Source: CAUUCF01 sp045580225
GTDB lineage: Bacteria; Pseudomonadota; Gammaproteobacteria; UBA9339
Direction of reading: 5' to 3'
NCBI GenBank assembly: GCA_045580225.1
Contig: JAZNNJ010000009.1
Coordinates: forward strand, 1-34,432
DNA length: 34,432 nt
Below the pieces are notes generated by a model, which saw only the letters and a list, made by a program, of their open reading frames with translations, was not told the DNA's origin and ran no database searches. Position numbers and translations under genes: made by a program. This document shows positions 17,737 through 25,733 of the stretch, piece after piece; the stretch's first letter is position 1, and every line of letters starts with the position of its first letter.

Positions 17737-18261
17737 TTATGCACTTTTTTTATCACGAATGGCGGCTACTGTCCGCACTAATTTTCCATAAATTTCTTGC
17801 GTAGTTCGCGCTAATTTAGTAATCGGCGCTTTAAATGTCAAAAGCAAGCAACCCAACGCTTGTTCTCTATTAGGAAGACTTGCAATTTTATCTAAAGAAT
17901 CTGCCAAAAACAATTTTCCACCTACGGCTAAAGCACGTACCTGTAATTTATCATTTTCTTTAATTGAATCTTTTAATAAACGAGCCACCTCTCCAGGTTC
18001 ATTATCCGTAAACGCAACAAATACAGAACCAACAAGCGCTTCATTTAAACAAGAAAAATCACTACCTTCCAAAGCACGTCTAGCTAAGGTATTACGAACT
18101 ACTTTCAAATAAATACCTTTTGCTCGTGCCTGTTCGCGAAGCTTGGACATTTCCGCAACAGTTAAACCTCGATAATCAGCTACACCAGCGGAAACTGCTC
18201 TTTTAGCAACATCCGCAACTTCACTAACAATCAATTTCTTATCTTCTATTTTTAGTACCAC
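17737..18261 (-). CDS. rplJ: 50S ribosomal protein L10
   Basis: L10 anchors the L7/L12 stalk to 23S rRNA and, in other bacteria, represses its own mRNA as the L10-L12 complex. The 174-residue protein shows the rRNA-binding N-terminal domain (DYRGLTVAEMSKLREQAR, KVVRNTLARRALEG) and the C-terminal helix that carries L12 dimers (ending KLVRTVAAIRDKKSA). The likely start is GTG at 18261, since GGAGG lies 5 bases upstream and the product then aligns with relatives; a GTG at 18273 would include the ribosome binding site. A leader of about 200 bases separates it from rplA. Confidence 0.97.
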   Translation of the reverse strand: MVLKIEDKKLIVSEVADVAKRAVSAGVADYRGLTVAEMSKLREQARAKGIYLKVVRNTLARRALEGSDFSCLNEALVGSVFVAFTDNEPGEVARLLKDSIKENDKLQVRALAVGGKLFLADSLDKIASLPNREQALGCLLLTFKAPITKLARTTQEIYGKLVRTVAAIRDKKSA

Positions 18262-18478
18262 TTTTACCTCCACTAAAATTAGGTCTTTTTAAAACCTACA
18301 GAAGACCCCCACAGCACATTTATTATGTACCACCCAAATGCCGTGTCTCGTATAAACCAACTACGACACCGTTTATGTAGACTAGAAAAAAATCATCTAA
18401 TTAACCCTTACTCAGAGATCTACAGTCTTCAACGGTTAGAGTGCACTAACCCACCTCTTACCGCAGAAATCCTACAAC
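18262..18478 (-). promoter_or_regulatory. rplJ leader, probable L10(L12) autoregulatory region
   Basis: This 217-base spacer between rplA and rplJ is by far the longest in the ribosomal cluster and corresponds to the E. coli rplJL leader, where L10-L12 binds to control translation. It contains a 6-pair hairpin (18434-18439 with 18446-18451), an AGGTCTTTTTAAAACCT inverted repeat close to the ribosome binding site (18280-18296), and complementary GAAGAC and GTCTTC segments (18426-18431 and 18301-18306 in minus-strand reading) that could pair at long range. The regulatory role is inferred from position and structure. Confidence 0.5.
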
Positions 18479-19171
18479 TTATTGATAATCAGCCATATCC
18501 AATATCAAACCAGGCCCCATAGTACTAGACAAAACCATTTTCTTCAAATACACACCCTTAGCACTACTAGGTTTAAGTTTCTTAATTTCACTCAATAAAG
18601 CTCTTAAATTGCCATCAATTTGTTCTATAGTAAAATCCAACTTACCCAAGCGCGAATGAACAATTCCGCCTTTATCTGCTCTAAACGTAACCTGACCACC
18701 TTTAGCATTTTTAACCGCGGTAGCAACATCAGAGGTAACAGTTCCTAATTTAGGATTGGGCATTAATCCCCTAGGTCCTAAAATTTGCCCCAACTGCCCA
18801 ATCAATCTCATAGCATCAGGAGTTGCGATTAAAACTTCAAAATCAATTTCCCCGGCTTTTATCTTATCTGCTAATTCTTCAAAACCAACTATATCAGCCC
18901 CTGCATCTTCAGCAATCTTCGCATAATCCCCCTGGACAAATGCAGCTACACGAACCTTTTTACCCGATCCATTAGGTAAAACTACAGAACCACGAACAAC
19001 CTGGTCAAACTTAGAAGTATCAACCCCTAAATTAATACTAACCTCGACAGTTTCGTTAAACTTAACAGGTGGTAAACTTTTTAACACCTGAAAAGCCTCC
19101 ACCAAATGATAAATTTTGTTTTTATCTATTTGTTCCTGAATTAACTTACTTCTTTTAGACATTTTAACCAT
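18479..19171 (-). CDS. rplA: 50S ribosomal protein L1
   Basis: L1 forms the mobile stalk near the ribosomal E site and represses the L11 operon in other bacteria. The 230-residue protein begins MVKMSKRSKLIQEQI, aligning with MAKLTKR in E. coli, and has the characteristic GLMPNPKLGTVT and FRADKGGIVHSRLGK motifs. The ATG at 19171 overlaps the end of rplK by 8 bases and has a GAGG 6 bases upstream within rplK, so translation of the two is probably coupled. The later ATG at 19162 is too far from that site. Confidence 0.97.
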   Translation of the reverse strand: MVKMSKRSKLIQEQIDKNKIYHLVEAFQVLKSLPPVKFNETVEVSINLGVDTSKFDQVVRGSVVLPNGSGKKVRVAAFVQGDYAKIAEDAGADIVGFEELADKIKAGEIDFEVLIATPDAMRLIGQLGQILGPRGLMPNPKLGTVTSDVATAVKNAKGGQVTFRADKGGIVHSRLGKLDFTIEQIDGNLRALLSEIKKLKPSSAKGVYLKKMVLSSTMGPGLILDMADYQ

Positions 19172-19604
19172 TGTCAACCTCTGCTACTTCAATACCCATA
19201 CTCCTAGCTGTCCCTATCACAGTTTTTTTAGCGGCCTCTATATCACCAGCAGATAAATCCGGCATTTTAATTTTAGCAATTTCTTCTATTTGAGACAACG
19301 TTACTTTACCAACTTTCTTACTATGCGGAGTAGAACTACCTTTTTCTAAATTAGCAGCTTTTAACAATAAAACCGCTGCAGGAGGAGTTTTAATAACAAA
19401 GGAAAAACTCCTATCAGCATAAACATCAATAATAACTGGCAATGGTAACCCCTTTTCCATATTCTGCGTCTGAGCATTGAAAGCCTTACAAAATTCCATA
19501 ATATTAACTCCATGTTGCCCCAAGGCTGGACCAACTGGCGGGGCAGGGTTAGCCTCACCTGCTTTAACTTGTAACTTAATTTGCTTTACCGATTTTTTTA
19601 CCAT
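19164..19604 (-). CDS. rplK: 50S ribosomal protein L11
   Basis: L11 binds the GTPase-associated centre of 23S rRNA and is needed for RelA activation and factor turnover. The 146-147 residue protein has the N-terminal IKLQVKAGEANPAPPVGPAL segment with the proline pair contacted by thiostrepton-class drugs, then GQHGVNIMEFCKAFN, and the C-terminal RNA-binding domain ending GTARSMGIEV. The ATG at 19604 is chosen because GAGG lies 5 bases upstream; earlier in-frame starts add residues not found in relatives. That GAGG can pair with an adjacent CCTC in a small hairpin. Confidence 0.98.
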   Translation of the reverse strand: MVKKSVKQIKLQVKAGEANPAPPVGPALGQHGVNIMEFCKAFNAQTQNMEKGLPLPVIIDVYADRSFSFVIKTPPAAVLLLKAANLEKGSSTPHSKKVGKVTLSQIEEIAKIKMPDLSAGDIEAAKKTVIGTARSMGIEVAEVDNG

Positions 19605-19662
19605 ACACACCTCTTTGAGGTTCAATCGCTTAAAAAGCTCCCTCGATAATTAACACAAAAAC

Positions 19663-20214
19663 CTACGCTTTCTGGACTTGATTAAATTCTAATTCCACTG
19701 GCGTAGACCTACCAAAAATTAATACTGATACTACCAAACGATTCTTTTCGTAATTAACCACATCAACCACTCCATCGAATTCAGCAAAAGGACCACTAAT
19801 TATCCTAACCACTTCTCCTGCAACAAATAATACTTTTGGCTTAGGCTTTTCTACGCCTTCTTGAACACGGCTCAGTATTTCATTAATTTCACTATCTGAT
19901 ACGGGAACCGGCTTATTACCACTCCCTCCAACAAACCCAAGAACCCAAGTTACTCCTCTAACTAAATGCCAAGTATTGTCATTCATTTCCATTTGTACCA
20001 AAACATAACCTGGGAAAAATTTACGTTTACTACGATATTTTTGACCAGCTTTCATTTCCACCACTTCTTCAGTAGGAACAATGATCTCACCAAAGTAATG
20101 CTCCATCTTATTAAGACGAATCTTATCTTTTAAATTATCCATAACCACCACCTCTTTTCCGGAAGCAGCTTGAACAATATACCACCTAATTTTCGGATTT
20201 TTTTCTGTAATCAT
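19663..20214 (-). CDS. nusG: transcription termination/antitermination protein NusG
   Basis: NusG binds RNA polymerase, suppresses pausing, aids Rho and links transcription to the leading ribosome through S10. The 183-residue protein has the NGN domain (about 8-115, including KRKFFPGYVLVQMEM and HLVRGVTWVLGFVGG) and the KOW domain (about 128-160, GEVVRIISGPFAEFDGVV). It lies 8 bases after secE, as in most bacteria, and 58 bases before rplK. Length and sequence are ordinary (E. coli 181). Confidence 0.98.
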   Translation of the reverse strand: MITEKNPKIRWYIVQAASGKEVVVMDNLKDKIRLNKMEHYFGEIIVPTEEVVEMKAGQKYRSKRKFFPGYVLVQMEMNDNTWHLVRGVTWVLGFVGGSGNKPVPVSDSEINEILSRVQEGVEKPKPKVLFVAGEVVRIISGPFAEFDGVVDVVNYEKNRLVVSVLIFGRSTPVELEFNQVQKA

Positions 20215-20222
20215 AACTTACA

Positions 20223-20606
20223 TTATTTAGTAAACAAATATATTATCTTTATTAAGCAAAAATCAATCAACCATAAAATAACTGAAGATACAAACACCAA
20301 CAACGAAATGACGAACGTAGTTTTAAACGTTTCATCTCTAGAAGGCCATACAACTTTTTGCAATTCAGTTACCGAACTTCTAAAAAAATTAAAAAAACGT
20401 CTACCATGTGTAGTAAACCTAATACACAAAAAAAGCAGTAATATTACAAATACATTTATAAGTACCTTTATCAATTTAGAACTTATCTGATGATACAAAC
20501 CCCAAAAAACAGCACCACAGAATAATACTCCTGCTATTCCCCACAAAACAATATCTTTTAATATATCAGAATCTGTTAATAAAAACTTACGTTTGGTACT
20601 AACCAT
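20223..20606 (-). CDS. secE: preprotein translocase subunit SecE
   Basis: SecE clamps SecY in the SecYEG channel. The 127-residue protein equals E. coli SecE in length and has three membrane segments (about 20-40, 45-64 and 95-125), the long gammaproteobacterial form rather than the single-span form. The conserved amphipathic region FRSSVTELQKVVWPSRDET is present at about 75-93. It lies directly before nusG. Upstream is rplQ, 64 bases away, instead of the usual tRNA-Trp/tuf context, which marks the junction of two normally separate clusters. Confidence 0.96.
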   Translation of the reverse strand: MVSTKRKFLLTDSDILKDIVLWGIAGVLFCGAVFWGLYHQISSKLIKVLINVFVILLLFLCIRFTTHGRRFFNFFRSSVTELQKVVWPSRDETFKTTFVISLLVFVSSVILWLIDFCLIKIIYLFTK

Positions 20607-20670
20607 ATAATAACTCTATACAAACCCATTCTGCATTACAAAACCAACATAACAATAACGTCTAAAATCA

Positions 20671-21048
20671 TCAATCTTTATCTTCGAAAGACGGCCGATC
20701 AACTAACTCTACTAAAGCCATCAAGCTCTTATCACCAGGACGCCAACCACACTTAATTAAGCGCAAATAACCACCATCACGCTTAGAATAACGTGGTCCT
20801 AAAACCATAAATAACTTACTCACTACCTGCTCATCTAGCAATTTACTAGCCACAAGTCTACGATTTGCAATATTATCAACTTTAGATCTAGTCAATATCG
20901 GCTCAGCAAAACGACGTAATTCCTTAGCTTTAACCAAAGTAGTACGAATAATTTCATGCTTAAACAAAGAATTCATCATATTTCTAAACATAGCCTTACG
21001 ATGACTACTATTCCTACTTAAACCCTTACCACTATTACGATGACGCAT
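20671..21048 (-). CDS. rplQ: 50S ribosomal protein L17
   Basis: L17 is a large-subunit protein near the tunnel exit. The 125-residue protein has the typical start MRHRNSGKGLSRNSSHRKAM and the conserved GPRYSKRDGGYLRLIKCG segment. It follows rpoA by 29 bases and closes the alpha operon as in E. coli. No hairpin terminator follows; secE comes next after 64 bases. Confidence 0.98.
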   Translation of the reverse strand: MRHRNSGKGLSRNSSHRKAMFRNMMNSLFKHEIIRTTLVKAKELRRFAEPILTRSKVDNIANRRLVASKLLDEQVVSKLFMVLGPRYSKRDGGYLRLIKCGWRPGDKSLMALVELVDRPSFEDKD

Positions 21049-21077
21049 AAATAACCTACCAAATTAAAATTGTTTCA

Positions 21078-22055
21078 TCAATTTTTATCACCACTATCCC
21101 AATTGTCTATTTTCATACCCAAAGACAATCCATTCTGTGCTAAAACCGCTTTTATTTCATTCAAGGATTTCTTACCTAAATTAGGAGTTTTTAATAAATC
21201 AGATTCATCCTTTTGTACTAAATCACCAATCAAAAATATATTTTCAATTTTTAAACAATTAGCAGACCGGACTGTTAATTCTAAATCATCAACAGAACGC
21301 TTTAACAAAGGATTAAGCTTCTTTGTTTCTTCTTTCTTATTGTTTCCGTCGACATGTTGCAAATCAACAAAAGCAGCCAATTGAGCCTGCAAAATAGTAG
21401 CAGCTGACTTAATAGCTTCCTCTGGTGTAACTGCACCATTAGTCTCAATATTTAAGACTAATTTATCTAAATCAGTACGCTGTTCCACACGTGCATTTTC
21501 TACGCGATATGAAACATTACGTATTGGGCTAAACGAAGCATCTAGCAACAACTCCCCCACAACAGAACCATCATTCCCACTAACTCTCTTGCTATTATTT
21601 ACCAGTGAATAACCCCTACCCAAAACGACCTTTATACGCATATCCAAAGATCCACCAGGTAACAAATTAGCTATCACATGATTAGGATTAAAAATTTCTA
21701 CTGTATGATCCAGACTGATATCCTTAGCAAAAACAGGACCGGGAGTATCTTTAAACAAAACTAACTCAACCTCATCAACTGCATGCAATCTAAACACCAC
21801 TCCTTTTAAATTCAATAATATATTTAATACGTCCTCTTTGACACCAGCTAAACTACTATACTCATGCAAAGCTCCACTAATTTTAACAGAAACAGGTGCA
21901 GCACCGACCATTGACGAAAGTAAAATCCTACGTAACGCATTACCTAAAGTATACCCAAAACCACGCTCAAATGGTTCCAAAACAACTTCTGCTCTACACG
22001 TATCTATTTGCTTAACCTGAATAGCTGTAGGAGTCAACAAACTATTATAAAACAT
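21078..22055 (-). CDS. rpoA: DNA-directed RNA polymerase subunit alpha
   Basis: RpoA dimerises to nucleate polymerase assembly and its C-terminal domain binds UP elements and activators. The 325-residue protein has the N-terminal domain (FERGFGYTLGNALRRILLSS) and the C-terminal domain with DDLELTVRSANCLK, which keeps the arginine equal to E. coli R265 that contacts DNA, and LKTPNLGKKSLNEIK. It sits between rpsD (14 bases upstream) and rplQ. Nothing is missing compared with E. coli (329). Confidence 0.99.
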   Translation of the reverse strand: MFYNSLLTPTAIQVKQIDTCRAEVVLEPFERGFGYTLGNALRRILLSSMVGAAPVSVKISGALHEYSSLAGVKEDVLNILLNLKGVVFRLHAVDEVELVLFKDTPGPVFAKDISLDHTVEIFNPNHVIANLLPGGSLDMRIKVVLGRGYSLVNNSKRVSGNDGSVVGELLLDASFSPIRNVSYRVENARVEQRTDLDKLVLNIETNGAVTPEEAIKSAATILQAQLAAFVDLQHVDGNNKKEETKKLNPLLKRSVDDLELTVRSANCLKIENIFLIGDLVQKDESDLLKTPNLGKKSLNEIKAVLAQNGLSLGMKIDNWDSGDKN

Positions 22056-22069
22056 AATACCTCATAAAA

Positions 22070-22690
22070 CTACTTAGAATATAATTCGATAACCAAATGT
22101 ACTTTAAATTCAGCAGGATACTCATCATGATTAGGATAACGCAAATAAACACCTTTCATGCCTTCAATATCTAATGATAACCAATCAGCAGTACCAATTT
22201 GAACACTAGCTTTCAAAGAACTACTAATCCTTAACTGATCTTTACTTTTGTCCCGTACACTAACTACATCTTGAGGTTTTAACAAGTAAGATGCAATATT
22301 AATAATCTTTCCATTAACCAAAATCGAACGATGATTCACTAACTGCCTAGCTTCAGCCCTAGTAGAAGCGAACCCTAACCGATAAACAACATTGTCTAAC
22401 CTTGATTCTAAAATACGAATTAAATTCTCGCCGCTAGAACCTTGCTGTCGATCAGCTTCACGATAATAATTACTAAACTGACGTTCTAATACACCGTAAT
22501 AACGCTTGATCAATTGCTTCATACGCAACTGTAAGCTGTAATCAGTAATCCTCGCCGAACGATCACCAAACTGGCCCGGAGGAACATTAACCTTACACTT
22601 CGACTCCAAAGAACGTATTCCGCTCTTTAGATGCAAATCTACTCCTTCTCTTCTAGATAACCTACACTTAGGACCTACATACCTTGCCAT
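22070..22690 (-). CDS. rpsD: 30S ribosomal protein S4
   Basis: S4 is a primary 16S rRNA-binding protein and the translational repressor of the alpha operon in E. coli. The 206-residue protein equals E. coli in length, starts MARYVGPKCRLSRREG, and has the S4 RNA-binding domain (about 95-160, RLDNVVYRLGFASTRAEARQ, VNHRSILVNGKI). It is in the canonical position between rpsK and rpoA. The short rpsM leader in this window makes the classic S4 pseudoknot doubtful (see findings). Confidence 0.99.
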   Translation of the reverse strand: MARYVGPKCRLSRREGVDLHLKSGIRSLESKCKVNVPPGQFGDRSARITDYSLQLRMKQLIKRYYGVLERQFSNYYREADRQQGSSGENLIRILESRLDNVVYRLGFASTRAEARQLVNHRSILVNGKIINIASYLLKPQDVVSVRDKSKDQLRISSSLKASVQIGTADWLSLDIEGMKGVYLRYPNHDEYPAEFKVHLVIELYSK

Positions 22691-22735
22691 CTAACATCCC
22701 CACCAACAAATAACAATAATAACATTAATTTACTT

Positions 22736-23125
22736 CTAAAACCTTCTGCGTTTTCTCGGACGACATCCATTATGAGGCAACGGAGTTTTATCCGTAATAC
22801 TAACAATCCTAAAACCTAAAGCATTTAAAGACCGGCTAGCAGATTCTTTGCCTGGTCCAGGACCACATACAAATAACTCTAAATTCTTTACTCCGAACTC
22901 CTTAATAATATTACCAACTTTTTCTGCAGCCACCTGCGCAGCAAATGGAGTACTCTTACGTGAACCCTTGAAACCACTAGCCCCAGCAGAACTCCACGCC
23001 AAAACATTACCAGTTTTATCGGTTATTGTAATAATCGTATTATTAAAAGTAGAATTAATATATGCTACTGCATCTAATACATTACGCTGAACCTTTTTCT
23101 TTACAGTACGATTCTGTGCCACCAT
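22736..23125 (-). CDS. rpsK: 30S ribosomal protein S11
   Basis: S11 lines the mRNA exit region of the 30S platform. The 129-residue product contains the signature FNNTIITITDKTGNVLAWSS, GSRKSTPFAAQVAAE and the basic tail HNGCRPRKRRRF. The ATG at 23125 is preferred because the product then matches family length; a TTG 15 bases upstream is open, and no strong ribosome binding site decides between them. It lies 20 bases after rpsM. Confidence 0.97.
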   Translation of the reverse strand: MVAQNRTVKKKVQRNVLDAVAYINSTFNNTIITITDKTGNVLAWSSAGASGFKGSRKSTPFAAQVAAEKVGNIIKEFGVKNLELFVCGPGPGKESASRSLNALGFRIVSITDKTPLPHNGCRPRKRRRF

Positions 23126-23145
23126 ATAAAATTTACTCAACTAAA

Positions 23146-23526
23146 TTAACCTTTACTAGGAGCTTTAGGCATAGTAACCGCACCCTTTCTCCTTCCCTTA
23201 CGAGTTCTAGAATTTGTTTTTGTCCTTTGTCCTCTCACTGGCAAACCACGACGATGCCGTATTCCACGATAACAACCCAAGTCCATCAACCGCTTAATAT
23301 TCATCGTAACTTCACGACGCAAATCACCCTCAACAGTAAATTTTGCAACACACGAACGCAAAACTTCAATCTCTTGTTCAGATAAATCTTTAACCTTACG
23401 CGTTGGATCTATCTTCGCTTCATTACAAATATGCAATGCGCGCGATCTACCAATTCCATAAATCGACACCAAAGCAACAACCACATGCTTTTGTGTTGGA
23501 ATATTAACCCCTGCAATACGTGCCAT
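23146..23526 (-). CDS. rpsM: 30S ribosomal protein S13
   Basis: S13 is in the 30S head and contacts the P-site tRNA and the B1 intersubunit bridges. The 126-residue protein begins MARIAGVNIPTQKHVVVAL and has GIGRSRALHICNEA and the RGIRHRRGLPVRGQRTKTN motif. Its C-terminal tail is slightly longer than in E. coli (118). The ATG at 23526 has GGGGAG seven bases upstream. It is the first gene of the alpha operon, behind a good candidate promoter. Confidence 0.98.
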   Translation of the reverse strand: MARIAGVNIPTQKHVVVALVSIYGIGRSRALHICNEAKIDPTRKVKDLSEQEIEVLRSCVAKFTVEGDLRREVTMNIKRLMDLGCYRGIRHRRGLPVRGQRTKTNSRTRKGRRKGAVTMPKAPSKG

Positions 23527-23584
23527 TAATACACTCCCCACTCAAAATTAACAAAATTCTTCATTATTGAAAATCACCTAACGC

Positions 23585-23612
23585 ATTCTAACACGTTTTA
23601 AAATTGTTTCAA
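23585..23612 (-). promoter_or_regulatory. alpha operon promoter (before rpsM)
   Basis: On the minus strand TTGAAA (23612-23607) and TAGAAT (23590-23585) are separated by 16 bases, in the 95-base gap between rpmJ and rpsM. This is the place of the alpha operon promoter in E. coli, and the boxes are among the best in the cluster. It leaves a predicted leader of only about 50 bases before the rpsM ATG. Confidence 0.62.
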
Positions 23613-23621
23613 CTAATAAAA

Positions 23622-23735
23622 TTACCCCTGACGTTGCTTATGTTTTGCTATTTTACAAATTACTCTTACAACCCCACCCCGTCGTATAATTTTACAATTA
23701 CGACAAATCTTTTTAACTGATGCTCTTACCTTCAT
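23622..23735 (-). CDS. rpmJ: 50S ribosomal protein L36
   Basis: L36 is the smallest ribosomal protein, a zinc-binding component of the large subunit. The 37-residue frame starts MKVRASVKKICRNC and ends HKQRQG. It is the zinc-binding type, with ligands C11, C14, C27 and H32 all present. It lies 27 bases after secY and before the alpha promoter, the standard gammaproteobacterial place. Confidence 0.97.
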   Translation of the reverse strand: MKVRASVKKICRNCKIIRRGGVVRVICKIAKHKQRQG

Positions 23736-23762
23736 ACTTTTTATATACCTAAAAAACTAAAA

Positions 23763-25082
23763 TTACCTCTTACCAAACCTAGCCTTTTTAACCAAGTAAT
23801 CATACCGATCACTCATTAAGTACGATTGCACTTGAACAACAAAGTCCATCAATACTACAACCACAATTAATAACGAAGTGCCACCAAAATGAAAAGGCAT
23901 ATTCCAAACATACATTAAAATATCTGGCATTAACGAAATTAACATAATATAAACCGCTCCAAAAAAAGTCAATTTTGTAATAACCGTATCAATGTATTGT
24001 GCAGTATTATCCCCAGGACGAATTCCAGGAACTACAGCACCAGATTTTTTCAAATTATCCGCAATTTCTTTCGGATTAAATACTAAAGCAGTATAAAAAT
24101 ATGCGAAAAAAATAATGGCTAAAGCATACACCAACATATACAAAGGTTGTCCCATTTGTAAAGCGCTTCCTATCGTATTCAACCACCCCATACCTTTAGC
24201 AGCTCCAAACCACCTCGCTAACGTCGCGGGAAACAAAACCAAACTAGAAGCAAAAATTGGAGGTAAAACACCTGCCATATTAATTTTTAACGGTAAACTA
24301 GTTACTTGAGAATTTGAATAATAACCATTACCATGCAATTGCCTCTTTATATAACTAACAGCAATTTTACGTTGCCCTCTTTCAACAAAAACCACTGCCG
24401 CAGTAACCAATGCAATAACTACAACTAAAAGAAAGAAGCTAATTATCTGCATCTGCCCTTGCCTTACTTCATTCAAAACTTGAACAACCGCATTAGGAAA
24501 TCGGGACACAATACCGGCAAAAATCAACATGGAAATACCATTACCAATACCATACTCATTCATTTGCTCGCCAATCCACATCAAAAATAATGCACCTGTT
24601 GTAAGAGTCAAACTAGTTACAAAATAAAATCCACAACCAGGGCTCAAAACAATACCAGAGCTAGTTAACCACTTGGCTATCCCTAAAGATTGTACAAGAG
24701 ATAAAAATAACGTACCTAGCCTTGTATATTGATTTAGCTTTCTTTTTCCCGAAACACCATCTTTTTTTAAAGCTTCTAAAGAAGGAATAATAACTCCAAA
24801 TAATTGAATAATAATCGAAGAGGATATATATGGCATCACACCTAAAGCAAAAATTGTTAGTCGTTGTAATGCACCACCAGAAAACATATTAAATAAACCT
24901 AATATACCCCCCTGCTCTTTATGGAATAACTCTGCCAATTTAACCGGATCTAAACCAGGAACAGGAATATGAGAACCAATACGATAAATAAAAATACCTA
25001 ACAACAAGAAAGCAAAACGCCTCCTTAACTCAACGACCCCAGAAGCCCCATTACTATTATTTTTCCGATTAACAGTCACCAT
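23763..25082 (-). CDS. secY: preprotein translocase subunit SecY
   Basis: SecY is the channel-forming subunit of the Sec translocon in the inner membrane. The 439-residue protein (E. coli 443) shows ten hydrophobic segments. Conserved blocks are YRIGSHIPVPGLD, FNMFSGGALQRLTIFALGVM at about 63-82, GIGNGISMLIFAGIV and NPKEIADNLKKSGAVVPGIR near the cytoplasmic loop that meets SecA and the ribosome. It lies 8 bases after rplO in the spc operon; secE and secG are also in this window. Confidence 0.99.
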   Translation of the reverse strand: MVTVNRKNNSNGASGVVELRRRFAFLLLGIFIYRIGSHIPVPGLDPVKLAELFHKEQGGILGLFNMFSGGALQRLTIFALGVMPYISSSIIIQLFGVIIPSLEALKKDGVSGKRKLNQYTRLGTLFLSLVQSLGIAKWLTSSGIVLSPGCGFYFVTSLTLTTGALFLMWIGEQMNEYGIGNGISMLIFAGIVSRFPNAVVQVLNEVRQGQMQIISFFLLVVVIALVTAAVVFVERGQRKIAVSYIKRQLHGNGYYSNSQVTSLPLKINMAGVLPPIFASSLVLFPATLARWFGAAKGMGWLNTIGSALQMGQPLYMLVYALAIIFFAYFYTALVFNPKEIADNLKKSGAVVPGIRPGDNTAQYIDTVITKLTFFGAVYIMLISLMPDILMYVWNMPFHFGGTSLLIVVVVLMDFVVQVQSYLMSDRYDYLVKKARFGKR

Positions 25083-25090
25083 ATATATTC

Positions 25091-25525
25091 TTACTCTTTC
25101 ACCAAACCACCTAAAGATTCTATCACTTTCCTAGCTCCTAAAGTAACCTTTAATCCGGATAAATTAATTTTATGCTTAAGTTCTCCAGAAAGAATAACTT
25201 TCACTCTACACGCATTGTTAGACACTAAACGATGCTCTTTTAAAACTTCCAACGTAATCATTTCATCTTCTCCAAAACAATTTAAGCACCGCAATGCAAC
25301 TTCCGTACTACCAATTTTTTTGGAAACGAAACCAAACTTAGGTAAACGCCTATACAACGGCAACTGACCGCCTTCAAAACCAATTTTTTTATTATAACCA
25401 GAACGCGCCTTCTGTCCTTTATGACCACGACCACACGTCTTACCAAACCCAGATCCCATTCCTCGTCCTACACGAATCTTATTTTTCCTAGAACCAAACG
25501 CAGGTTTCAATTGATTAAGGTACAT
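25091..25525 (-). CDS. rplO: 50S ribosomal protein L15
   Basis: L15 is a late-assembly large-subunit protein with a long basic extension into 23S rRNA. The 144-residue protein (same as E. coli) has the Gly/Arg-rich N-terminal stretch (GRGMGSGFGKTCGRGHKG), then GFEGGQLPLYRRLPKFGF and a globular C-terminal part. It starts one base after the rpmD stop codon and precedes secY by 8 bases. Confidence 0.98.
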   Translation of the reverse strand: MYLNQLKPAFGSRKNKIRVGRGMGSGFGKTCGRGHKGQKARSGYNKKIGFEGGQLPLYRRLPKFGFVSKKIGSTEVALRCLNCFGEDEMITLEVLKEHRLVSNNACRVKVILSGELKHKINLSGLKVTLGARKVIESLGGLVKE

Positions 25526-25526
25526 A

Positions 25527-25709
25527 TTACCCTACCTCTTTTACTTGTAATAAATAACTAATTTGATTAATCATACCACGATTTTCCGGAGTATCTAACA
25601 CCTCCACCTCATGCCCAATTTTTCTTAAACCCAAACCAGCAACACATGCTTTATGATTTTTTAATTTCTTATTAGTGCTTTTTACTAATTTTACCTTTAA
25701 ATATTTCAT
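25527..25709 (-). CDS. rpmD: 50S ribosomal protein L30
   Basis: L30 is a small large-subunit protein found in many bacteria. The 60-residue product has the conserved HKACVAGLGLRKIGHEVE and ENRGMINQISYLL segments. The ATG at 25709 gives the usual length; an ATG 18 bases earlier would add six residues, and neither has a clear ribosome binding site, so the start is uncertain. Located between rpsE and rplO as in E. coli. Confidence 0.94.
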   Translation of the reverse strand: MKYLKVKLVKSTNKKLKNHKACVAGLGLRKIGHEVEVLDTPENRGMINQISYLLQVKEVG

Positions 25710-25733
25710 AAGCTTTACCAACACCATCCATTT

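Noticed and set aside
17388..17804. A 138-codon open frame on the plus strand opposite rplL and rplJ.
   Set aside because: It is fully antisense to two clear ribosomal protein genes; the open frame reflects codon bias and the Ala-rich hinge of L7/L12.
18325..18522. A 65-codon plus-strand frame across the rplJ leader.
   Set aside because: It lacks a ribosome binding site and crosses into rplA antisense; the interval is better explained as a leader of rplJ.
20607..20670. A possible promoter before secE (TTGTTA with CAGAAT at 16 bases).
   Set aside because: Both boxes match the consensus poorly, so I did not list it; read-through from rplQ is as likely.
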